Position numbers and translations under genes: made by a program. Source: a virus. Taken from it: 33,541 nucleotides of DNA. The notes beneath the pieces are model-generated. The model saw only the letters and a program-made list of their open reading frames with translations, was not told the origin of the DNA and did no database searches. Shown piece after piece: positions 9,055 to 15,927 of the stretch; position 1 is the stretch's first letter; each line of letters opens with the position of its first letter. Where the stretch lies: the IMG/VR virus record IMGVR_UViG_3300010354_000311, positions 1-33,541 of that record; one strand, given 5' to 3'.

Positions 9055-10821
9055 ATGGCACTAACATTCGGAGATTTCCTCTCAATATTTACTACAAACG
9101 ATCCTAGCGGTGGCAGGGCCATCAAGGCTACTTTTGACACCGGCATAGATGACGCAGCAAATTATTTGACTAAAAGTGATCCTGCTGGTGGTCGTGCGAT
9201 AAAAGTTATAAATGTAGGGGCTCCGCTTGGGCCTCAGTTCTGGGGCGAAGCATATAACGCAGGTACACAAGCTACTTCTTCTTGGACACCTGCTGGTGCT
9301 GCTACTAATATAAATGCTGCTATTGTTCCTAAAGGCACAGGTGCTATTGTTGCTGATATTCCCGATGGAACTGCAACAGGTGGTAGTGCAAGGGGTGCTT
9401 ATGCAGTTGATTTGCAGATAATAAGAAATGCTGCTACTCAAGTTGCAAGTGGAGTAAGTTCTTTTGTTGGAGGAGGACAAAATAATACCGCTAATGCTGA
9501 AGGTAGTTCTGTGGTCGGAGGATATCAAAACACGGCATCAAGATTGTATAGTGCAGTTGTTGGCGGAATATTCAACACGGCATCGGGGTTTTATTCTTTT
9601 GTTGGTGGAGGTTATGGTTGTTCTGCCACAGGCAGTGATGCCTCCGTGTGTGTAGGTGGTGTGGGTAACAGTTCTCAATCTCAAGCAGCTTTTGTTGGAG
9701 CAGGTAATGCCAATACTGCAAATAACCAATATGCAACAATTACAGGAGGTCAATCCAACACGGCATCGGGGCAATGGAGTACTATAGCTGGAGGAAGACA
9801 GAACACTGTTTCGAATACTTACGCAACAATAGCCGGAGGTTATCTCAACCAAGCAACAGGCTATACTAGTTTTATCGGAGGCGGTGAACAAAACTTTATT
9901 CAATCTGTAAGCACAGGGGGTAATACTATAGCAGGGGGTGTTTCAAATTCTTTATCAGGAACAGACAATACCGCTTTTAGATTTATTGGTGGCGGAAATC
10001 GCAATACAATGAACGCTGATCAAACCGCAGGGGCAACTATTTGCGGTGGGTTTGGTAATACGATTTATAACAGTAGCAAAGGTGGATTTATTGGTGGCGG
10101 TGGTAACGGTATGTTTCCAGGGGGTAATTTTTTGTGTGGAGATAATTCATCTATCGTAGGTGGTGTTTATAATAGAATAGGAAACGGAACATTTGCTCAA
10201 GCAAATAATGCGTTTATAGGTGGAGGTGTTTCTAACATAATAGACACTAATGCTGATTTTTCTGTAATATCCGGTGGCGATAGCAATATAGTCCGTAGTA
10301 GCATTGTTGGGGCTATCATTACAGGTGGCATTGGAGGTGCTGCTTCTCTTTACGGACAACAAGTACACGCATCGGGCCAATTTTCTGCTCAAGGAGACGC
10401 TCAAGCACACGAACTTATTTGGAGACGTGCTATAACAGGAATTACTGCTACTGAACTTTTCTTAAATGGTTCTTCACTTCAAGCTATACTTCCTGGAACT
10501 AATTCTGTATGGCATGGTATTATAGATGCAGTTGCAATCTGCACTACAACAGGAGACGGCACTACAACCGTAGGGGAAGTAGAAGCCACTTCTTTCAAGG
10601 TAACTATAAAAAGAATCGGCACTGCTACATCACTCGTAGGAACTGTTCAAGAGATTGGAACTACGAATGCTGATGCTACAATGGCTACCGCTTCATTTTC
10701 AATCGACAATGACGATACAAAAGAAGCACTCAGAATTCGTTTCACTCCTCCGGCTACAGCAGGATCTACTACAGTGATTCGTGTTGTTGCCACATTTAGA
10801 GGCACACAAATTCAATATTAA
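9055..10821 (+). CDS. tail fibre / receptor-binding protein with YadA-head-like repeats
   Basis: 588 residues. The N-terminus carries a short internal duplication (NDPSGGRAIKATF and SDPAGGRAIKVIN), probably the virion attachment part. Residues about 130-440 are some 16-17 imperfect repeats of 14-18 residues with the pattern IxGGxxNTASGxxS, as in the beta-roll heads of YadA-type trimeric adhesins and in other phage fibres. Some repeats are also close at DNA level (AACACGGCATC recurs three times). The C-terminal 130 residues (LIWRRAITGITATELFLNG, then IRVVATFRGTQIQY) resemble a recurrent fibre tail domain. The protein is expected to be trimeric and to determine host binding. It has its own promoter. 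Confidence 0.8.
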   Translation: MALTFGDFLSIFTTNDPSGGRAIKATFDTGIDDAANYLTKSDPAGGRAIKVINVGAPLGPQFWGEAYNAGTQATSSWTPAGAATNINAAIVPKGTGAIVADIPDGTATGGSARGAYAVDLQIIRNAATQVASGVSSFVGGGQNNTANAEGSSVVGGYQNTASRLYSAVVGGIFNTASGFYSFVGGGYGCSATGSDASVCVGGVGNSSQSQAAFVGAGNANTANNQYATITGGQSNTASGQWSTIAGGRQNTVSNTYATIAGGYLNQATGYTSFIGGGEQNFIQSVSTGGNTIAGGVSNSLSGTDNTAFRFIGGGNRNTMNADQTAGATICGGFGNTIYNSSKGGFIGGGGNGMFPGGNFLCGDNSSIVGGVYNRIGNGTFAQANNAFIGGGVSNIIDTNADFSVISGGDSNIVRSSIVGAIITGGIGGAASLYGQQVHASGQFSAQGDAQAHELIWRRAITGITATELFLNGSSLQAILPGTNSVWHGIIDAVAICTTTGDGTTTVGEVEATSFKVTIKRIGTATSLVGTVQEIGTTNADATMATASFSIDNDDTKEALRIRFTPPATAGSTTVIRVVATFRGTQIQY

Positions 10822-10825
10822 TCAT

Positions 10826-10833
10826 TAACTTTG
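10826..10833 (+). promoter_or_regulatory. probable -7 element TAACTTTG before the 10843 gene
   Basis: TAACTTTG lies nine bases before the ATG at 10843, in the short gap after the fibre gene. No good TTG was seen 19-21 bases upstream, so this is weaker than the other promoters. Confidence 0.4.
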
Positions 10834-10842
10834 TAAATAATC

Positions 10843-11142
10843 ATGGCACTCAAAATTAAAGCTGACGTTGAAACTAGTGATGGATTCACCGTTCAACCAT
10901 TCGCATTTCTTGACATTCAGATGTATAAGCCTTTCTCAAGAGCTCTCATCACTTACTATAAAGATGAGGCTTCTTATCAAGCAGGCAAATCACCTGTAAA
11001 TGTAAGTCTTCCAACTCTTGCTGAAGTAGAACTTAAGAGCGCTGATTTCTTTGGTCCCGAACTGGCAATGTTGTTCCACGACAAAGCTATCGAACTGATC
11101 GAAGAAACAACCGGCAAAGGTACTGTTGAAGTAGTACAATGA
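10843..11142 (+). CDS. small conserved-looking phage protein, probably virion-associated
   Basis: 99 residues, start MALKIKADVETSDG. The mix is beta-strand (IKADVETSDGFTVQPFAFLDIQMY) then helix (ADFFGPELAMLFHDKAIELIEE). I recognise no enzymatic motif. It follows the fibre gene, has a possible promoter of its own, and overlaps the next gene by ATGA, so it is co-translated with a membrane peptide. A fibre-associated or head-tail role is a guess from context. Confidence 0.6.
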   Translation: MALKIKADVETSDGFTVQPFAFLDIQMYKPFSRALITYYKDEASYQAGKSPVNVSLPTLAEVELKSADFFGPELAMLFHDKAIELIEETTGKGTVEVVQ

Positions 11143-11333
11143 AGTTGAAAAACTACTTTTCGCCTACACCCAAAAGATTCCGGGTAATCGGAGACAGCAT
11201 TGCTGCTGCTTCTCTGTTTATTGCCGGTCTCAACTTGGATAATCCTAAGTTGATGCTTATCTCTGGCGTATGTGGTGCAATAGGTAAGTTTATCACTAAC
11301 TTTTTTGCAGATGAAGACACCAAAGAAGGATAG
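11139..11333 (+). CDS. small membrane protein, holin-like
   Basis: 64 residues starting in an ATGA overlap with the gene before. A basic N-terminus (KLKNYFSPTPKRFR) precedes two short hydrophobic segments (IGDSIAAASLFIAGLNL and LMLISGVCGAIGKFITNFF), and the tail is acidic (ADEDTKEG). Small size, two potential membrane segments and charged ends are the usual holin features, but sequence alone cannot prove membrane lesion formation. Two other small membrane proteins (12482 and 25328 genes) are alternative holin candidates. Confidence 0.6.
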   Translation: MKLKNYFSPTPKRFRVIGDSIAAASLFIAGLNLDNPKLMLISGVCGAIGKFITNFFADEDTKEG

Positions 11334-11625
11334 TCGTTTAGCTAGGGCTGGGGTCTCAGGGTTTAATCAGCCCAAGAGAACTCCAGGCCATCCCACCAAA
11401 AGTCACATCGTAGTGGCTAAGCAGGGAGACCAGGTTAAGACCATTCGCTTCGGTCAGCAGGGTGTTAAGACCAATCAGACAGCAGGACAGCGTGAGGCAT
11501 TTAAATCACGCCACGCTAAGAATATTTCTAAGGGTAAAATGTCTGCTGCTTATTGGGCCGATAAAGTTAAGTGGAGTCCTAGTAAGACTGCTTCTCCAAG
11601 CAAAAAATGGAAAAAAGGAAGTTAA
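11311..11625 (+). CDS. small basic phage protein with RHAKNI...AAYWADKVKW motif
   Basis: 104 residues from the ATG at 11311, inside the end of the holin-like gene; an in-frame TTG at 11305 is less likely. The protein is strongly basic. It carries RTPGHPTKSHIVVAK, then IRFGQQGVKT, then SRHAKNISKGKMSAAYWADK, a pattern I recognise from many marine and cyanophage genomes, where its function is not established. It opens a run of very small basic proteins; DNA binding or packing is an inference from charge only. Confidence 0.7.
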   Translation: MKTPKKDSRLARAGVSGFNQPKRTPGHPTKSHIVVAKQGDQVKTIRFGQQGVKTNQTAGQREAFKSRHAKNISKGKMSAAYWADKVKWSPSKTASPSKKWKKGS

Positions 11626-11643
11626 AAATAATTTAAAAATCAT

Positions 11644-11832
11644 ATGAAAAAGATAATGAAAAAAAGCCCCATGAAGAAAGTATCTGAGTATGGTGGTTTG
11701 GAAATGTATGCTTCTAAGAAAGCCGAAAAAAAGCATGAGAAGATGGAAGGCAAAAAAGTGGAAATGAAAGAAAAAGCCATGTATGCCAAAGCCAAGCCCA
11801 TGATGAAGAAGGTTGCTAAAAAGAAAAAATAA
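11644..11832 (+). CDS. extremely Lys-rich microprotein
   Basis: 62 residues, of which 23 are lysine and 9 methionine, with no hydrophobic core. The central EYGGLEMYASKKAEKKHEK resembles small Lys-rich proteins of other Bacteroidetes and marine phages. It is probably unfolded or helical when bound to nucleic acid. The ATG follows the preceding stop by 18 bases. The -33 element of the next promoter (TTG 11813-11815) lies within its last codons. Confidence 0.65.
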   Translation: MKKIMKKSPMKKVSEYGGLEMYASKKAEKKHEKMEGKKVEMKEKAMYAKAKPMMKKVAKKKK

Positions 11833-11843
11833 TATTATATTTG
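11813..11843 (+). promoter_or_regulatory. Bacteroidetes-type promoter, TTG-N20-TATATTTG, leaderless
   Basis: TTG 11813-11815, exactly 20 bases, TATATTTG 11836-11843, then only three bases (agt) before the ATG at 11847. Transcription should begin at or within a base or two of the start codon, which supports ATG 11847 over the in-frame TTG at 11841. Confidence 0.7.
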
Positions 11844-11846
11844 AGT

Positions 11847-12116
11847 ATGAAACCTATTAAACCAAAAAAAGGTGGTAAATTAACTAAAGGGGTGGTAAAA
11901 GAATTTCCCGAAGAGCCAATACAAGGTTTTAGACAGCAGGGTGTTCAAAACATTATGGGCGGAGTAGGCGGTTATAGACCCGAACCAAAACCTGCTGTAC
12001 CTCTCAGAAGCCTTAAGCCTGTTGATACACCCAGTACTCTATCTGCATTGCATCCTGTTTTAGTAGGTAAAACTCCTACAACAGTTGAAAAATTCTCTAA
12101 AAAGAAAGGGAAATAA
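11847..12116 (+). CDS. small basic protein with HPVLVGKTP motif
   Basis: 89 residues starting three bases after a -7 promoter element. It is Lys/Pro/Gly-rich with the phrases FRQQGVQNIMGG (compare FGQQGVK in the 11311 protein) and, near the end, LHPVLVGKTPTTVEKFSKKK. The latter is closely echoed in the next gene. The stop overlaps the next ATG (TAATG). The family is unknown; it belongs to the basic microprotein run. Confidence 0.6.
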   Translation: MKPIKPKKGGKLTKGVVKEFPEEPIQGFRQQGVQNIMGGVGGYRPEPKPAVPLRSLKPVDTPSTLSALHPVLVGKTPTTVEKFSKKKGK

Positions 12117-12259
12117 TGAAACCTGAGACCCATCCTATACTCGTTGGTAAGACACCTGAAACTATTGCCAAGTTAACCGGCAAAAAAGTTGTGGTTGTAA
12201 CTCCTTTTGATATTGCTGGCGAAGCCTGGATGACTGTCAAACCCAAATCAAAGAAATAA
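12116..12259 (+). CDS. 47-aa microprotein paralogous to the end of its neighbour
   Basis: A short frame starting in the TAATG overlap and ending TAA at 12257-12259; the next gene begins five bases later, so it fills the gap exactly. It opens MKPETHPILVGKTPETIAK, matching HPVLVGKTPTTVEK at the end of the preceding protein, which indicates a tandem duplication. The tail is basic (VKPKSKK). The start contains one GGTCTCAG octamer on the opposite strand. Function unknown. Confidence 0.55.
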   Translation: MKPETHPILVGKTPETIAKLTGKKVVVVTPFDIAGEAWMTVKPKSKK

Positions 12260-12263
12260 TAAA

Positions 12264-12482
12264 ATGCCATACGGAACCAAAAAACAGCGCAGTGAAATCG
12301 TTAAAAAAGCGGTTGCTGGTAAAGACTTGCAGGGCAAAGGAAAAGAGTTTAAAACTGTTGCCTCCAAAGTTGCTGCTTCTTACAAGAAAAAGGGTATGTC
12401 TGCTAAGAAAGCAGAACAAATTGGAAAAGCTACCGCAGCTAAACAGATGTGGACGGCACTAACTAAAAAGAAGAAAAAGTAA
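12264..12482 (+). CDS. small Lys/Ala-rich helical protein
   Basis: 72 residues, MPYGTKKQRSEIVKK start, ending in KKKKK. Alternating Lys and Ala patches (KVAASYKKKGMSAKKAEQIG, KATAAKQMW) predict a basic helix-turn-helix-like or histone-like bundle. I do not recognise a named family. It overlaps the next start by TAATG. Condensation of packaged DNA or RNA binding would fit the charge but is not shown. Confidence 0.6.
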   Translation: MPYGTKKQRSEIVKKAVAGKDLQGKGKEFKTVASKVAASYKKKGMSAKKAEQIGKATAAKQMWTALTKKKKK

Positions 12483-12667
12483 TGCCACATTTCTTAGATC
12501 AATCTGATAGCACAGCCAATTCTCTAACAGTAGTGTCTGGCACATCGGCATTGATACACTTTGCGACAATTTGGCTTCCTGTATTTTCTTTGGTTGCAGC
12601 AGCAGTAGCCATTATTTCTGGTAGCCTTGCTGCATTTTACTACACTAAAAAACTCAGAGAAAAGTAA
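12482..12667 (+). CDS. small membrane protein, second holin candidate
   Basis: 61 residues. A polar N-terminus (MPHFLDQSDSTANS) precedes a long hydrophobic stretch (residues about 24-54, IWLPVFSLVAAAVAIISG then SLAAFYY) that can make one or two membrane passes, with a basic tail KKLREK. It is embedded among basic soluble microproteins and coupled on both sides by TAATG overlaps. A holin or pinholin role is possible; the 11139 gene is an equally good candidate. Confidence 0.6.
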   Translation: MPHFLDQSDSTANSLTVVSGTSALIHFATIWLPVFSLVAAAVAIISGSLAAFYYTKKLREK

Positions 12668-12807
12668 TGGCTAAGGCTGCAAAAGAATTAAGCAAATGGA
12701 AACCTAAGCCCTCGGTTAAAAGACCGGGGGTTGTTTCCAAAAAGAAGAATAGTTCTTTGAAAACAAGCAAGAACTACAAAAAAGCATATCGTGGTCAAGG
12801 CCGATGA
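12667..12807 (+). CDS. 46-aa basic microprotein
   Basis: A short frame that starts in a TAATG overlap and ends in an ATGA overlap with the next gene, so both junctions support it. It is Lys/Ser-rich (SKKKNSSLKTSKNYKKAYRG) and ends GQGR. Similar short SLKTSKNYKK-type tails occur in other Bacteroidetes phages to my knowledge. Function unknown. Confidence 0.55.
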   Translation: MAKAAKELSKWKPKPSVKRPGVVSKKKNSSLKTSKNYKKAYRGQGR

Positions 12808-13190
12808 AAAGCGCAGTTAAAACCAATCCGTCCAAATGGAAACGCATTGTTGCCGAAGTAAAAGCCGGTAGCAAAGGCGGTGATCCAGGGGAATGGTCAG
12901 CTCGCAAAGCTCAACTTGCAACTCAGAGATACAAAAAGTCCGGAGGAGGATACAAAGGTCCCAAGACTGAAACGTCTTTATCCAAATGGACAAAACAAAA
13001 GTGGCGTACATCAGATAATACGCCTAGTAAAGGTAAGAAGAGATACCTGCCAGATGCAGCATGGAAATCTCTGACTGCCGGGGAAAAGGCTGCGACCAAT
13101 AGAGCAAAGGCCGCAGGTAATAAAGCCGGAAAGCAATTTGTCGCTCAACCAAAGAAGATTGCAAAGAAGGTTGTACAATTTAGAAAATAG
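12804..13190 (+). CDS. DUF5872-like basic protein
   Basis: 128 residues with a recognisable order of motifs: W(K)RIVAEVKAGSKGGDPGEW, SARKAQLATQRYK, GGGYKGPK, LSKWTKQKWRT, KRYLPDAAWKSL and a terminal GKQFVAQPKK. This is the pattern of the DUF5872-type family found in phages and giant algal viruses (family number from memory, not checked). The protein is very basic and probably binds nucleic acid. No catalytic residues are evident. It ends the first basic microprotein run and is followed by a 61-base gap with a possible promoter. Confidence 0.65.
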   Translation: MKSAVKTNPSKWKRIVAEVKAGSKGGDPGEWSARKAQLATQRYKKSGGGYKGPKTETSLSKWTKQKWRTSDNTPSKGKKRYLPDAAWKSLTAGEKAATNRAKAAGNKAGKQFVAQPKKIAKKVVQFRK

Positions 13191-13234
13191 TATGGATTGT
13201 CCGGATTTGTTATCATATTATTCATTTCCGGGCT

Positions 13235-13242
13235 TATCTTTG
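13235..13242 (+). promoter_or_regulatory. probable -7 element TATCTTTG before the 13252 gene
   Basis: TATCTTTG ends nine bases before the ATG at 13252. The nearest upstream TTTG (13206-13209) is 25 bases away rather than 20, so the promoter is weaker or uses another -33. Confidence 0.4.
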
Positions 13243-13251
13243 TAATATCAA

Positions 13252-13527
13252 ATGGCAAGGAACACAATCGTAGGAAAAAATAAGAAACCTGGCACAACCA
13301 AGGCTACAGGCAGATCCTTTGATTATCAGAAGGCGTACAATAAGAAGCCTGAGGAAGTTGCCAAACGTGTCGAGTTGAATCGTGAGGCACGCAAAAGAAA
13401 AATTTACGGTAAGCGTCACTCCAATGGAGTTGACCTAAGTCATACCAAATCAGGCAAGTTAGTGCTTGAGAAGCGTTCGGCCAACAGGGCAAGAAACGGG
13501 CAGAACGGAAAATCTACCAAAAAATAA
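13252..13527 (+). CDS. small basic phage protein, degenerate-HNH-like pattern
   Basis: 91 residues. The order FDYQKAYNKKPEE, RVELNREARKRKIYGKR, GVDLSHTKSGKLVLEK and SANRARNGQ matches a phage family I have seen repeatedly (D..H then S.NR.RN). The DLSH and NRARN elements recall an HNH-type nuclease core without a clear catalytic His pair. It may be a DNA-binding packaging accessory protein. It lies between two promoters and forms its own small transcription unit. Confidence 0.55.
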   Translation: MARNTIVGKNKKPGTTKATGRSFDYQKAYNKKPEEVAKRVELNREARKRKIYGKRHSNGVDLSHTKSGKLVLEKRSANRARNGQNGKSTKK

Positions 13528-13559
13528 TTTGCTTTTGCTTGGGGCTCAGAGTATATTTG
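13528..13559 (+). promoter_or_regulatory. Bacteroidetes-type promoter, TTTG-N20-TATATTTG, for mazG-nrdJ
   Basis: TTTG 13528-13531 begins right after the preceding stop; exactly 20 bases separate it from TATATTTG 13552-13559. The ATG of the MazG-like gene follows after seven bases. It should drive the MazG and RNR genes, which are two bases apart. Confidence 0.7.
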
Positions 13560-13566
13560 CAGTCCC

Positions 13567-13965
13567 ATGAAAGAACTAATAGTAAAAGCACACGGAACAG
13601 CCAAAGAAAAAGGCTTTTGGGACACAGAGAGAAATGTGTCAGAGATGTTAATGTTAATCGTATCGGAATTAGCTGAGGCCCAGGAGGCACTCCGCAAAGA
13701 TTATTACGCAGACAAAAGTGTTGCGAATGGTCTTATTCAAGATATGGAATTGGAAAAGACAGACGAGGAATTCCAAATCGATAAGGGTATTTGGAAAGGT
13801 TTGTTTGAGGCCAAGGTGAAGTCCTCATTTGAAGACGAGATTGCTGATGTAGCTATTCGCCTATTTGATTTGTGCGGAGGAATGGGCATCGACCTTGAGA
13901 AGCACATCGAATTGAAAATGAAGTATAACTCAATGCGTGGTTACAAACACGGAAAGGCATTTTAA
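13567..13965 (+). CDS. MazG-like nucleotide pyrophosphohydrolase
   Basis: 132 residues of the all-alpha NTP pyrophosphohydrolase (MazG/MazG-like) type. The metal-binding acids are visible as SELAEAQE (E34, E37, E40) and FEDEIADVAIRLFDL (E91, D94). The terminal IELKMKYNSMRGYKHGKAF matches the family's K-x-x-YN.R...HGK end. These enzymes cleave NTPs or dNTPs to the monophosphate plus pyrophosphate. In phages they are thought to tune nucleotide pools or ppGpp. It is two bases upstream of the ribonucleotide reductase and probably co-transcribed with it, so a role in dNTP supply is likely. Confidence 0.8.
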   Translation: MKELIVKAHGTAKEKGFWDTERNVSEMLMLIVSELAEAQEALRKDYYADKSVANGLIQDMELEKTDEEFQIDKGIWKGLFEAKVKSSFEDEIADVAIRLFDLCGGMGIDLEKHIELKMKYNSMRGYKHGKAF

Positions 13966-13967
13966 TT

Positions 13968-15824
13968 ATGGAACTGAATCACGAAATCCTGTCACAAATC
14001 ACGGTATGGGCTAAGTATGCTAAGTACTGTCCCGAACTGAACCGCAGAGAGAGCTGGGAAGAATTGGTTGAGAGAAACAAGCAGATGCATCTCAATAAGT
14101 TTCCGCAGCTTGCTGAGACTATCGAGCAAGCCTATAAACTTGTTCTAGCTAAAAAGATTCTTCCATCCATGCGTTCGCTCCAATTCGGTGGCAAGCCAAT
14201 TGAAGTGAATAACACCCGTTTATTCAATTGCTCGTACTTGTCAATCGATGATTATCGTGCCTTCAACGAGACCATGTTCTTGTTGCTTTCAGGAACCGGA
14301 GTTGGTTACTCTGTGCAGAAACACAACATTGATAAGTTACCTGCCATCAAAAAGGCAGAGAAGAGTCGCAGATACTTAATCGGAGATTCGATTGAAGGAT
14401 GGGCCGATGCCGTTAAGGTTTTGGTTAAGTCTTATTTTGGTCTCAGTTCATGGAAGCCCTCTTTCGATTATCGTGCTATTCGTGCTAAGGGAGAGAGATT
14501 GATTACTTCCGGTGGTGTTGCACCTGGTCCTGAGCCCCTAAAGATTTGCTTAACCCATATTGAGGCAATCCTTGATCGTAAGCAGGACGGAGAAAAGTTA
14601 ACTTCTATCGACTGCCATGATATCCTGTGTCACATTGCTGATGCTGTTCTGAGCGGTGGTATCCGCAGGTCAGCCATGATTGCCCTGTTCGACCATGATG
14701 ATGAAGATATGCTCACCTGCAAATTTGGCAATTGGTGGGAAACAAATCCTCAGCGTGGCAGGGCTAACAATAGTGCAGTGATTCTGCGTAATGGACCTGT
14801 GAGCAAAGAAATGTTCTTGGATTTGTGGAAGAAGGTTGAACTTTCCAATAGCGGAGAACCAGGTTTCTATTTCTCCAACGATGAGAACATGGGTACAAAT
14901 CCCTGCTGCGAGATTGCTCTGCAACCTTTTCAGTTCTGTAATCTAGTAGAAGTAAACGCTAGCGATATTAAGGATCAGCAAGACTTGATTAATCGTGTGC
15001 ATTGGGCCTCAGTTATCGGCACATTGCAGGCAAGCTACACAGACTTCCATTACCTCAGAAGCATATGGAAGAAGACAACAGAGAAAGAAGCATTGCTCGG
15101 TATCGGTATGACCGGTATTGCAAGTGGTGCTATTGACAACTTAGACCTTGAAGAAGCAGCGTATCACGCAGTACAGACAAATATCACTATTGCTAAAGAG
15201 ATAGGAATCAATCCTGCTGCTAGGGTAACGTGTGTTAAGCCATCAGGAACCTCTTCTTTGGTATTGGGAACTTCTTCCGGTGTTCACGCATGGCATGACA
15301 AATATTATATCCGCAGGATGCGTGTGGGCAAAAACGAGGCAATCTATACCTACCTATCCATTTACCATCCAGAACTCATTGAGGACGATGTAATGAAGCC
15401 ACAGAGCCAAGCGGTAGTATCTATCCCTGTTGCTGCTCCCCATGGTGCAATAACTCGTAGCGATGAGACGGCTATTCAATTCCTTGAGCGTGTTAAAAAA
15501 CTACACAACAATTGGATTAAACCTGGTCACGTTTATGGAAACAATACGCACAACGTGTCTGCTACCGTTACCATCAAACAAGACGAATGGGCTGAAGTTG
15601 GAGAATGGCTGTGGGCTAACCAAAATCATTACAATGGTCTGTCTTTCCTCCCGGAAGATTTGGGATCTTATCAGCAGACACCATTCGAGACTATTGATGA
15701 AGCCAAGTATTATGAGTTGTCAAAGAATTTGAATAGCCTTGATGTTTCTAAGATAATTGAGATATCAGACAATACAAATTTGAGTGACCAAGCAGCTTGC
15801 GCTGGAAATAATTGTGAAATTTAA
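13968..15824 (+). CDS. nrdJ: adenosylcobalamin-dependent (class II) ribonucleoside-triphosphate reductase
   Basis: 618 residues of the monomeric RTPR type, making dNTPs from NTPs with B12 as radical source. The redox cysteines are C88 (LFNCSYL) and C324 (FQFCNLVE). The thiyl cysteine is C313 in NPCCEIAL, with N311 and E315, where the usual NPCGE has Cys instead of Gly. The C-terminal shuttle pair is C611/C616 in CAGNNCEI. KPSGTSSLVLGTSSGVHAWH is the substrate phosphate loop. The Lactobacillus leichmannii enzyme has 739 residues and about 300 between the redox cysteines, against 236 here, so the internal region that carries the regulatory insertion is shortened. It needs host cobalamin and implies an aerobic-tolerant life style. 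Confidence 0.9.
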   Translation: MELNHEILSQITVWAKYAKYCPELNRRESWEELVERNKQMHLNKFPQLAETIEQAYKLVLAKKILPSMRSLQFGGKPIEVNNTRLFNCSYLSIDDYRAFNETMFLLLSGTGVGYSVQKHNIDKLPAIKKAEKSRRYLIGDSIEGWADAVKVLVKSYFGLSSWKPSFDYRAIRAKGERLITSGGVAPGPEPLKICLTHIEAILDRKQDGEKLTSIDCHDILCHIADAVLSGGIRRSAMIALFDHDDEDMLTCKFGNWWETNPQRGRANNSAVILRNGPVSKEMFLDLWKKVELSNSGEPGFYFSNDENMGTNPCCEIALQPFQFCNLVEVNASDIKDQQDLINRVHWASVIGTLQASYTDFHYLRSIWKKTTEKEALLGIGMTGIASGAIDNLDLEEAAYHAVQTNITIAKEIGINPAARVTCVKPSGTSSLVLGTSSGVHAWHDKYYIRRMRVGKNEAIYTYLSIYHPELIEDDVMKPQSQAVVSIPVAAPHGAITRSDETAIQFLERVKKLHNNWIKPGHVYGNNTHNVSATVTIKQDEWAEVGEWLWANQNHYNGLSFLPEDLGSYQQTPFETIDEAKYYELSKNLNSLDVSKIIEISDNTNLSDQAACAGNNCEI

Positions 15825-15842
15825 AAATTTATAGTATATTTG
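15812..15842 (+). promoter_or_regulatory. Bacteroidetes-type promoter, TTG-N20-TATATTTG, with no gene before the terminator
   Basis: TTG 15812-15814 lies in the end of nrdJ; 20 bases later comes TATATTTG at 15835-15842. The first structure downstream is an intrinsic terminator at 15895-15927, with no ATG between them. Confidence 0.65.
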
Positions 15843-15846
15843 TATC

Positions 15847-15927
15847 GGGGTTTGTGTTTTGTCCCCTGTGTTTTCATAGTGTATTATTGGTTTGCAACAG
15901 GTCGCATTTGCGACCTGTTGTTTTTTT
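15847..15927 (+). ncRNA. candidate small RNA of about 80 nt
   Basis: This is the stretch between a full promoter (15812-15842) and a perfect terminator. There is no ATG frame in it. Its 5' part has GGGG (15847-15850) facing CCCC (15863-15866) over a U/G-rich 12-nt loop, then an unstructured middle, then the terminator hairpin. It may be a phage regulatory RNA, or a leader/attenuator whose read-through feeds the spanin gene. The 5' end is estimated from the promoter position only. Confidence 0.4.
15895..15927 (+). terminator. intrinsic terminator with perfect 11-bp stem
   Basis: CAACAGGTCGC (15895-15905), loop ATTT, GCGACCTGTTG (15910-15920), then seven T (15921-15927). It should stop transcription from nrdJ and from the promoter at 15812-15842. 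Confidence 0.85.

Noticed and set aside
9082-9903. Long frames on the minus strand opposite the repeat fibre gene
   Set aside because: They are low-complexity Ser/Thr/Cys-rich shadows caused by the repetitive Gly/Ala/Thr codons of the fibre gene, with no promoter or motif.
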